64,000 bases of DNA from Larus michahellis. Taxonomy: Eukaryota > Chordata > Aves > Charadriiformes > Laridae. Position numbers and translations under genes: made by a program. This document shows positions 47,561 to 59,500 of the stretch, piece by piece (the first letter of the stretch is position 1; the number at the start of each line of letters is the position of its first letter). Under the pieces are notes generated by a model that ran no database searches, was not told the origin of the DNA, and was given only the letters and a program-made list of their open reading frames with translations. The DNA lies in assembly GCF_964199755.1 (NCBI RefSeq), contig NC_133900.1, forward strand, positions 74,508,727 through 74,572,726, given 5' to 3'.

Positions 47561-50500
47561 GGCTTAGAGTTTGTGAGGAGATGTTGCCTTTCACAGGTGC
47601 TTCAAATAAGCTCCTCTGCTGGAAATGAGTAAATAATGCCGAGTGTTCTTCTTCGGGGTTTTTTTTTTTTTTTTTTTTTCTTCTGGTGGCTTTTGTCTCT
47701 TGGATTTATTGCATGCCCTCGGCTCGGTGTTTGTGCAGGTGCTGGTGAGCCGGCGCTCAGCCGTGCAGGTCCCAGCCCTGAGGGTGGTCACCAGAGAGAC
47801 CCCCTTGCCCACCACCTGTGGGCTCAGGTGCTCGGTGCATCTCTTGCAAAACCTGTAGAAAACCATCCCACAGTGCCAGTGTGCCTGGGAAAGGTGTTCA
47901 GGGGAGAGTGGCGCACTGATTTACTAGAACAGTTTGTTTCGCCACCGATCTGCCTTTGAGGAGTCCTGAGGCTGCGGGTGGATTACTTATTTTAGCCAGC
48001 ATTGCTCCCTCAGAACACTAACCCTTTTCTAGATTGGGCGCTCCTTCACTGAAGAACAAAGCAGGAACTACTGTCTGAGTGGGGGAAGAGCTGTTTTCTT
48101 CTCATCGTTCTATTTCCTGGGAAAATGTGTTTATTTAATTTGCAATAGCAAATACTCCCTCACCAAAAGTGGCTATCATTACTTGAACTACTTTCAAATA
48201 CATTTGATATTCTATATTTGGAAGTATAAGATGGTATATTTTTAAGTAATCTCCAGGAAACCATGCTGTTGAAAATATATGATGGGTTGTTTTCCTTTTT
48301 TTTTAGGCTACATTTCTTGGTCTCTTTACCATGCACTGCCACCAATGATCTATTACTTCCCCCTTCAGACACTGGCACTCACGGGTCTAGAAGTTTTTGC
48401 TGTTGCCTTCTTTTCTCCAATATTCTTGGTATTTGGCCCTTTTTGGAGGTTGGCTAACAATAAGTACATCTTAGCCCTTCTGAGACTGACTGTGGTTGGT
48501 AAGTATGCACTGTAGTGAGTTATAGATTCCATCTTGGTATAAAGGCATAAGAATAAACATTCTAAATTGCCTCAAAATTCAGATGATTTTGAAAAGAGAC
48601 AGGAGTAAGAAGTTCTTGTTCTCCCAAACTAATACTTTTCTTTTTCTCTTGAGCTTTTAGATACGGTCAGGGGAATATTGTTTGCATCCATTGTGTTGGT
48701 TTTTAGCCCAGTACTGCATAATTAAAGACAAATCTCATTTCACTTTTATTTCTAGAAGCTTTTAAATGAGTACGTCATACCCAATAGGAAAAAAGTTTTC
48801 GACATTGCACAGAGATCAGGAGAGCAGGTGTCTTTTGTATAGCAGTTCTGTGTCTGTGACAACAGGTAGGGAAGAGGTGTTACAGAACAGCTCGGTGCTA
48901 TTATGAAAGTAATCTGCTGTCAGTGAAACGTTCTTTTTGGTAGACTTAATTTCTGGAGCAGTTTTTTTTTTTGTTAAATAATATTTTTTTTTCTTTGTTA
49001 AATGTATCTGTATGCCTGTAGCGTATTGATGGGGTTATAGGATCATCCTGTGAGATGGCTCTCGTATTGTCAGTTGCACAGGAAGAAAGTTTGATCTCAT
49101 ATTCAAGATAAATCCACCTCCCTACCCATCCCACATGCTCCTCCCTAGACCAAGACTTGCTGGGATTCTCTCTGTGGTCCCTCTTTGGTGCAAGCCTTAG
49201 CTCCTGTTGATTTTCTGAAAGTTTGTTGGGAGAAGGTTTGGCAGCTAGAGCCACATTCAGAAGCAAGCTATTGGTAATGAATTTGCAACACCTGGATGAA
49301 CTCAGAGGAGATAAAAGGTCTCCATCCTGTGTACAGGGAGAATGCTGCTGCTAATTGGTGTCTTTCAGAAGGAGCATTTTCTGTCTTCTTTTTCAGAAGC
49401 AGCAGTTCCTGGCTCCTCGCTTATCAATACAAGATGAGAATCAGAGAATCACTTTCCATATAATTTTCTTCTTTTACTGGTAGAAGACAGCACAGGATCA
49501 TCGTATTTACTTTCTCTGCATGACTTTAGTTTTAAAAAGAATTCTTGTTCTTTATCTCTAAAAAGATACTAGAGCTGAACACAGCTCATTGGTTTTATCA
49601 GTTTAGATGAAGAATAGTTTTACCATGTTCTTTTCTTTTCTACTCTTTCTGTCATATCTGTCCTAATACTCTTTTGGGCCTTTTTTAGTAAGCTTTACAG
49701 TGAGCAGAGTCTTCCACTTCAGCAATGCTCAGTGCATTGCCTTCTACAAGATCTGCTAATTTAGAAACTAGTAATGAGTCTAAGCATTTCAAATTGCACG
49801 CTGCATTCCTTCAGATATCACAGTAACACAAAATTTATTTAAGATTAGTCCTTCGGGTCATCTTGCTATGTTTACTAATTCACTTCGCTAGAAGAGCTGG
49901 AAATCACTTATTCTGCTGAGTAAAGAGCAGTGACAGGCCTGTAACAGTGTGTAAAGTCCGTTGGTTTATGCCATTTTGCTTCACCTGAATCGTAAGCTCC
50001 TGAAAATATTAACTACAAACAAAAAGCTAGCTAGCACCTTCAGCAGTAATCTAGGGAAAGGATGGGGAAACTGAAGCTGTATACATTCTTACTTTTGGGC
50101 TCAGCTGAGCATTTCTGTACACAGAAATGCTCCTTTCGTGCCCGAACAGGAACTGTTCCCACAGTGACCATATCCCCCTGCTGTTTCCATCTCCCAAATG
50201 GTCCTAATACTGCCCGCCCCTTGGCAAATCTACACCATATTCTCTCCCAGTTCTACTGTACTTACTGTGATTCCCCTTACCTGTTGCTCCACAGTGAGCA
50301 TCAGCATTTGGGGAAGATGTAAGAGCGTGTTCTTCACCCTCTTTGTCTCCAGCAAAGAGTTTATCAGCCAGTGGTAACTCAGTCTTTTCTTGCCTCCCTA
50401 CTGCAGGTTCTCAAACCACTTCAAGTTATCCGGAAGCCCTTGCACAGGCAGCACTGGGCTTTAGGACTTTCTATATGTATCTTTTTATTCGGTTCTCATC

Positions 50501-53500
50501 ACTCCATTGTCTTTTAAATTTGTCCTATCACACTGTGCTGCTGTTTCTTGTATTCCTCAATTATTCCTGCTTTCTTTCCTTCTTCGTAACTAACACTTCT
50601 TCCTCCTTTCTCTTTTTGATCTTTTCCTCTTCTCAGAAAGGCCATGGCCTTACTCTGGGGCTTGTCGAATAAAATCAGGCAGAACAATCTGCCCCATGCG
50701 TGCTCCACCACATTCCACTGGAAATAAGCAGTTTTCAACTTCACAATCCAAAAATCTGGAAATTCTTCATGCTTAGCTAAAATGAGAAAATTTGGGGGGA
50801 TGATTTTTTTCTGTTTTGATGGAAAAGGCTCTTCCTGTATTCATTATCCTTCTTTTTGCCTTTTCAGGAAGCTTTATTTTCTCCAAAACTTTTAATTTCC
50901 GTATCCTTTCATGCTACTCGATTTTGTGTTATATTTAAAGACGACCAATAACAATGACCTACCCCTCTGGTAGTGTCAATTTGAATCTATGTCTTCATAC
51001 AACACACAGTAAATTTGCATGTTTGGATAGATATATTTACTTTTTTGGGTGTAGCTGCTCAGCAACAAAAGGTGTGTCTGCTCTAAGTAGGCAAACTCAC
51101 CCTAGCTTTAATCTGGCTAGCACAAGTGATGAAAGATTTGAAGAGGCAGAGTTGCGGATTTCAACACAATTTATTGACAGAAATCTGTGTGCATTGTACA
51201 TGCAACCTCTGCTAAAGTCCATACAAATACATCTTCATTACACATCGATTTAATTTACCATCTTAGCTCTAAGCTTTGTGTCTTTTACTCCGAGCAGCAT
51301 GAGCTGCTATAGACAGTTGGAGGATTCCAAGCATGAGGTGCCAGAATCAGCAGCTCCATTTCTGGTCTTCCTTGCTTAAAGTCTCCTGAAGTTTGACTCA
51401 TCCTTACTTAGTAAATGGCTGGTAGCAAAACGATGTTGCCTCTCCTGCTGTTTGTCACTCATCCTGGGCCAGAATTTGCGACACTGACTGAAGTTCTGAG
51501 AATGTATGTGACCCATAGCCATCTGAATTGGAAACTTGCTAGCGGAGTTTAAAACTGCTGATAAATGTGAGGTCACTGTGCCCTGGGAAATGGCACGTGC
51601 ACAGCCTCTTTCAGTGAGGGGAGTGTCAGTTTCCAGTAACAAGATGACACAGGCTGCTAATACCACTCTGAGACTAGATACTGGACCAGAGAAAGCCTTG
51701 TTCTCACCCGGGGAGGCAGTTGCCTACTAAGCTGTGTGCAATGTATGGCGACTGCTCCTTTCTGAAAGGGATATGGCTTTTGCCACAGTGCGCGTACTTT
51801 TATGCCTTTTGAGTTATATAAGTGCACTGTGGCAAAAGCCATATCCTTCTTAGAAAGGAGTAGTCACGATACATAGAGTGTTAACGGCTTTGGAGTTATG
51901 TAAGAGCGCTGTTCAGGAATATCTGTATGCTTAGATATTTTATTTGTATATCCTATTTATGGAATCAATGACCGTAAGTATTTAAATTAAGGCAATCACT
52001 GCAGTCTTGGATAATCATTTAATGTTATTTTTTTCCCTGAAAATGGTGACTGCTGTAATGTCATCCATAACTACCTAGTTTCTATCCATATCTACATTTC
52101 TTTGATTTATTTAAAAACGTGTAGTGTTACGTGTTTTCAGGTTAATGGTGTAGCCATTGAAATTACAGACAAGATTGAACTAATGCACAGGAAATCCTTA
52201 TTACTTGATCTCTATTGCCCATTAAAGCAACCTCTGTGTGCGTGTGTGTTTGTTTGTAGGAAGCTTAGCATCATACCAGGCACCAAATGCTTCAATTAGA
52301 CTGTTCATCTTGGCTGCAGGTGTTTCTTCGTCATTGCTGGTTCAAACAGTAACATGGTGGTCAGGAAACAGTTTACAAAGGTATCTTTTTATACTGACAG
52401 AGTTGTAAATTACGTTTCTTTATATTAAAAGGTTGGTTTTTTTGTGAGAAGTTTTTTTTTTGTTTTTTTTTTTTTCTCAAATGCATCGCTATTCCAAAAC
52501 TGATTCTTACAGGTTCATCAGGATATGGGGCTTCATGCTAGGCAAGATAATGCTTCTTGTTCTTCGCATCTGGTATACATCACTAAACCCAGTCTGGAGC
52601 TCAAAAGCTGCCAATACTGTCATACTGACCCTTGGTTTTATAGCAGCAGTGGAACGAATTTATTCAGGTAAGCATATGACAGCAAAGATGCCTTTTGTGA
52701 AAACATCCTAAATTATACCTATCTATATGTCACTGGGGTTTGATTTTTTTGGTTTTTTTTGCTCAGTACAGTCTGCTTTTAGACCTGATGTATGAGCGTT
52801 GCAGACTTTAGAAACCATGGGGTACTTCCATCTGCCCATAACATGGTAGAATCAATATTGCAATTCATACAAGCTGTAGTAAGTTGATGTTGGAACTGCC
52901 AATTAATTGCAGTATCAATAATGTGACAGTAACACAAACAAAGGCATAACCTAGACCAATAAAATCAGAATGGCTTATCCTCATTCCAACATGAAACATC
53001 TGTGGTATTTCTGTTATTTTGTTAATTCAGTCTGCTCTTTGAGTTTCTCTGCCAGTGCACATCCTTTGACAGAGAAGGAGAGACAGGACAAAGCTGGGGA
53101 ACAGCTGATGTGACAAAATAAACAGAAAGAATTGGAAAACTGGATGACTTGTCCTTGTCAAAATTTGCTTGAGTTCTTGGAGTGTCTGGACAGAGTACCC
53201 AGCAGTGGGGGCCGGCAGGGGCTAATCACACTTTAAAACTGTGAAGGTAGTATTGTCAAGAAACACAGCGAAGCTGGGCTTGTTAGTTAAGGCAGCTCAT
53301 GTTAAATCCTCAGAAGTTCCTTCCTTCTCAGTATAACCTGAATTAATTAATTGAAAGATAAGACCTTATCTATGTGTAAGTAGGTATAAATTGGCGTGGT
53401 GTGTATTGTTTGTAGACTTGCATTACATGAATGAAGCCTGAGCTTCCATGATAATTTAGAAAGGAAATCTACTGCAGGAGATTAGGAAGGGAATCTGTCT

Positions 53501-56500
53501 TCTTTCTAGGTGACAAAGCAATATGTCTATGCAATTAAAGGTGCTGCTTTCTCCTTAGAGCAGAGAGGGCCTAAAGTGCATGGAAAAAGGAGAAGAGAAG
53601 GAAGGGAATTTACTTCTGGCTTCTTTGGAAGTGTCAGGTTTTGCTCTTATCAGAGTTTAGAGTTTCAGAGAACAGAATCCTCTGAACAAATTCTAATAAC
53701 TTTTCTGCTGATTTTCAAAGCCAATTTAATTATATAAATTCCAGTAGTATGAAGAGTAATCATATGGGCAGGTTGTAATTTTTGTACACTTAAGGTGAGT
53801 AGCTTTTCCTGATAGACTCAGGAATGTTATTAGAGATTTTTTTGTCTTATCGATTTCCACGAATGATCAGATAAGTTAGCTTTTGTGTTTGAGCCCATAA
53901 TGTATTCTGGTAACTTTGTGATCTTGGTTATTTCTTTTTCTCAGTGACTCCTTCTAATAGGATTTGACAATTTGTTCAGCTATATTTCTGTTTTTTTTCT
54001 AGGGGGAGACAAGAAGAAACAAGAAGCAAACAAAACTGGTAATGCAGTTAGAGAGACTGTTTCCCACCCTCATTGGCTTTTGTCAGGGATTGCTTTTGGC
54101 AGCCTCATGTTCCTCACCCTGTGGATATTTGGGGAGGTCTCGCTAATTTCTAGATGGGCAGTAAGTGGACATCCACATACAGGTCCAGATCCTAATCCAT
54201 ATGGGTAAGTGGTTATTTTTTATTATTATTATAACAAAACAGTAGTCAAAAGCCAGTGCTGTAGTGGGTGATGAATTAAAACTCAACCAGCTGATGGTAT
54301 AAGAGCTTACATAGAATAAAGTGGGTACAAGGACCTTCACACAGAAGACTTGTGGATTCATTCTTGCTTTCACATACCTCTGAGCGTTGCGTCTCTACCA
54401 ATAAGTCTTAAAATTTTCTAATACAGAATGATTTTTATTTCAGCAGTAAAAAAGTTGATTTGCCACATTGTAAAACAATTTTTGAAGTAGGGTCTCATCT
54501 CGCGGGTAACAGGCAATAGGACAAAAGGAAATGGCCTCAAGTTGCACCAGGGAAGGTTTAGATTGGATATTAGGAAAAATTTTTACGCTGAAAGGGTTAT
54601 TAAGTGTTGGAACAGGCTGCCCAGGGAAGTTGTTGAGACACCATCCCTGGAGGTATTTAAAAGATGGGTAGCCATAGTGCTTAGAGATATGGTTTAGTGA
54701 TGGTTTTTGTCAGAGTTGGGTTGATGGTTGGACTCGATGATCTGAAAGGTCCCTTCCAACCTAGGCGATTCTATGATTCTGTGACTGAGGTTCAAGGACT
54801 TATGGATGAAGCGCATCTATAATATGCAGTAAATGAATCTAGCAGTTGACTTCAGAGAGGACATGGTAGGAAACAGTCTACCTCAGAGACACATGCAGAT
54901 AAAAAAAGTAAACTGTGTGCAGTATTAAAGGATGTACTTCTGTAAAGTTTTGGTTAGTAAGAACTTAGTCTTTATATTGTGTGGCTTGCTCAGGCTCCCA
55001 GATCTAGAATAACCAGATTAGTTTTTCTGAGTCAACTACCTGTAGCGGCAGGCGAGGTGGTTTATAATATGGAATTAGTATACACAAGAGCTACCCAAGA
55101 CTGATAGCAATGTTAGATGCTGGAGGATACCCTATTTGACATGAAGAAAATACTTCTGTTTGGGGTGGATTCCTCCCTGTCATTTTCTCTGAGTTCTTTT
55201 TTCTTTTGTACCCAGTATTTCAGTGGAGTGCTTCTGCTGCCTTATGTAGCACGCTTATACATTGTGATAAAATGCCATTATTTTCAACTGATGTTTTTCA
55301 GATATAGTAAAGGGTGTGAGATAAAAATATTTTGTGCTCAAATTGAGATCTGTTTAAAATAAAAGGATTATAAAATATTACCAAACATCCTTGTCTGTAT
55401 GTCTACAAGTTTCTTTTTCAACGCCAGGTGTTTATAAAATTATATTAATGTATGATTTCTTTTTCCTTATTGTTGTATTAGAGGTACAGTTCTGTTGGGC
55501 CTGGCTCATGGACTGATGCTTCCATTTTGGAGCCGGTCTTCTGTCACCAGTTTTGCTTGGTTTCTGGTAGGTAGGTACAAATCCTGAGCAGAATTTTTCT
55601 TTCTATTACCTTACTCCCTTTACTCAAGCCCTTTGACCGTACGCCACATCTCAGAAAAGTAAATTGCTAATCAAAGCCTCTTCTTCTCTCTCACTGACTG
55701 TAGCATATGCGTGTCTGACCATTGACTAAGGGTTATAGGCCAAATCTCCAGGCCACTGCAGAGCTTCAGAAACCCCTGTTAAGGTTCTGTTTCCATGAGT
55801 ATCGTGTTGGTTCTCCCCGTCCGCATTGAGTAAGGCTACATCTAAGGTTATGGGGTTGAGATGACACAAGCCTCTTGATTCTGCAGGGGGCACAATAACT
55901 TGTAATGTAATGAGTAGTTCACCTGCAGGCAAACTTGCATCCTGTCTCCTAAGTTGCCAAGATCTCCAGGCAGTAAAAAGCAGTATGAACATCAAGGCAG
56001 TTCTGCTGGAGCAATATATTTGTGAAGCAGTCTGGGTGGTGGGGATAGAAATTCAAGTGCTGGATGTGGACCTCCATTTTCAGGAGGATGGTATAGCTAT
56101 GCTGTGGAACAAGCTATGCATGGAGCAAGTAGGAGGAGATGGAAATAATTCTGCTCTTGAATTGTGGAGAGGTGTATTTTCCATATGTTCTCAGCATGGA
56201 TGCAGCGTGGTTTAATTTGTAGGCTCATCTGAGTGAAATTTAGTCGTATAAATGCTGTTTAAAAAAAAATGTAAGTCTGCTTCTTTTTGTCCTTAGCTAA
56301 CTGTTTGTAGAAGAATAAAAAGCAGTACTTCCTACAAATGTTTAATAATAAATTGGGACATATCAAAATACAGGGACCAAAGGAAATGATGAGTTATGTT
56401 TTGCTTTTTTCTTATTTACCTTTTCTTTTGGAGCACTTAAAAGCCAACACTTTGAAGTCATTTTCCACAACCTCGAAGACAAGAAATTTAATGCAAACTG

Positions 56501-59500
56501 GGTTTCTCTAGTCAGGAACCGAAATAAAATACCAAATATCAGGAAAGTCACAATAAAGGCAGAGAGCTGGCAATGCTTAACCCATCAGTTGCCCAAATAA
56601 TTTACCTTTTGGTACAGGTGTTAGTTTTAAGAAATGTGTGTGCAGATTGTAATGTGAGTATGAGCATTTGATTTTTGATGTACACACATTGCTAATTTAA
56701 AACAAGTACAGAATGCTTTGTTAGCTGATTGAAGCATTGTAGTCTAAAATTCTCAGAACCTTAATGTATAAGAGTAAAATATTAAATTTTTTTCCAACAT
56801 CAGCTATCATGATGTGAAAGTTAGTAAATGTTTTCTTACTTAAAATAAAGTTTTGAGTTGAAGTCCTCCGGTTAGAGAGAGTTTCCGTGGTTGTAAATGT
56901 TTTGTTTGGGATCAAATCCCATCACAGTCAAAGATGGTATGGTATATCGAGGATCTTGCAGTTAGTAAAAGATTAATACTTGTTTTCTTTCCCATCATAT
57001 GGTTACCTAAAGGGAGAGAAGATCAGGGAGAAGTATCATTTCTCCTCACATTAACCTATTTGATTCTTTCTGTGTTCTGTTAAAGGAGGTTCATAACAGG
57101 CAGACCTGCTAACCTCTTAAAAACTGCATCATCCGTCTTGTTCTGGGAGAGCTCTGTGTAAGAAAAACTGTTCAGTTTTGGCTCTTGATGATGTTTCTCT
57201 GATGTCTTTTTGCTTTACTGTTTTCAGTTCAATAGGCAATCTTTAAGATAACGAGATATCTCTGCGTTTGGCTATGGGGAATACCTGTCTTTCTCGTGAT
57301 GCCGTTCTCATGGCTGCAAAGCACAGTTATATTTCCCAGGTGCTCTTTTTTTCCCGTGAAAAAGAAGGTGGCAGATAATATGCCTGACTGTGACTTACTC
57401 TGTTCTTTTCTGTTCCTTCACAGGTTTGGCATCTTCAGCTGGTCTCCTTTATTTACACACCTGGAGTGCTGCTGTTGCAGGCAACATTCTTGCTGTCTTT
57501 ACGATGTGTATGTGGCCTCAACTGGCTGGACGCTTTGTTAGCTGTCTGCACCCTGGGAAAGCCATGACTACAGCCATGTTTGCCTACGTTCTTGAATTAT
57601 TCTTCTGTGTATGGTGTACAGCTTATAAGTTTGTACCTGGAGGAATTTACGCTAGAGAAAGCTCCCATCTTCTTTTAGGTACGTTTATGACTATGAATAA
57701 ATACAAATATGCTTTCTTTAGACTCACCCACATGTTTAAAATGTATTTAGTATGTAAATAGTCTTTCCAAATGCTCAGCTCCTGTTTGATTTACTATGGG
57801 TAAGAACTTCTATGAGAAAATTAGTGAAACATGCAAAAAATAATTCCTTTTTTTCTTTACTGTTAGAAATGGTTTAAAATGTGGGCAGAAAATGAAATTC
57901 GGTTGAGGGAAAATTATGAAGTGAAAAAAAGTCTAATAACTCAAAACACAACTGAGGAAGAGTTCTGTTAATCAGTCACCCTACAATATGGCTGCAATCC
58001 AGGGTGTGAATGCACCTGTATGCTAGGTACCCAAGATTGCAGTATGGTATCTCAGGTAACAGTGTAGTTTTTGGAAACTTCAGGGGTTTATGAAGGCTGT
58101 GTTCCTGGGACTGTAACATAATTCAGTGCATTATTTAGCCCTGATCTGAGGAGCAAAGTGCAGCATCCTCCTGATCTAGCTAGTCTGCATTTGAGACCTG
58201 AGCTTCGTCTCCCCGTGGCTGTACCTTATGCTTTGTGGACACACCAGCATGTTTGGAGGAATGTCGATAAGCCTGCAGTGTAAGAAACTTGTCAAGAGGA
58301 GAGGAAGAAAAGAAATTGTCAGGGATTTGCTGTTGAGGAAGAATTGAGGAGAGCAAATATAAAGGTTTTAGCAAAATGATCCCTTGATGAAGGTGGAGAG
58401 GTGGAAAGAAAACCAGCCCTTTCTAGTTTTGTCTCCAGAATTATTTTCTTATTAGGTGCTAATGTGTTTCAATAGCATATTTCACTAATTATATTTAAAC
58501 AATGCCAAACATTGTCTGGGGCTAAGTATGTGGCACACTTTAAAATGTTACACATTATCCTGTGTTTTGTTTGAAAAGGATTAATGAATGCCGTGCTTGA
58601 CTTGTTGCTCCCATAGTTTTAGATTTTTGTAAATGTCTTTGAAACCACTTTCTGTCACTCCAGTTTCTTAGTCTCCATTTGTGTTTCATATATTACAGCA
58701 ATCACATGCGGGGTTTCAGTTTGTTTTGTTTTGAGGAGAGTTCCATCACATTTATTGCAGTTGTCTTTGTTCTGAAAACACTTTGGGAGTCTGTAGAAAC
58801 AGTTATCTCAGTTAATTTAATTTTATTTTTTTGAAGTTATATGAAGAAAGCGTGTGGTAGAAGAATGTCAAATGCTTTCTTGAGTAATGCTTTGACAAGA
58901 AAAGCTGTTGTATAAAATCCCTCTCTGTCACTTCCTTTGAAATACAGACTTGTGACTAATTCACCTGGCATGATGACTGGTTAGTAACACAGAGATGGCC
59001 CTAACTTTCTCTTTGGTAAATAGAAAACTGTGAACTGAACCTGTCTCAGCTGATGGCATTACATGAGTTTATATTCCATCTGAGAATCCAGTTTCTGTCT
59101 TTTGGATGCCATCCCATTGCTCATGAAAGATTTGCAGATTATACCATTGAGATCATGTATTTGTTGCTGCACTTCTTCCCTTGCAGCTTGGCTTTCTGGC
59201 AAACTGCTTGTTTTCTTCTGGTTTCTTTCAGGTGCAAGTGCTATTTCTTGCTTTCTCCTCCTGTCCAATATCCTGCCTTTCTCTTGCCACAGTTTGGGTA
59301 GGGAACTGCACCCGGAAAAGGGACGATGAAAGTAAGACCATTATATTCAAAACTTCTGTGCTGCTTCACTGTGGTGTAACGTAATGCTGAGGGATCGGAT
59401 CCCTGGTCTTCCATCAACTTTAATGGCTTTGAATCAGTCTCCCTTTGAGAAGGTTTTTGTGTGTGCCCCCTTTATCATTGCACTACACCCAGCTTCTTGG

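Larger units (their letters stand above)
48499..52259 (+). other. CWH43: CWH43 intron 2
   Basis: A 3.8 kb intron. It holds a short perfect palindrome (50107-50132) and the long inverted repeat (51741-51874). No exon or CR1 was recognised. Confidence 0.6.

Noticed and set aside
50137-50153. Retroviral primer-binding-site-like word
   Set aside because: No LTR, gag or polypurine tract nearby; best treated as chance.
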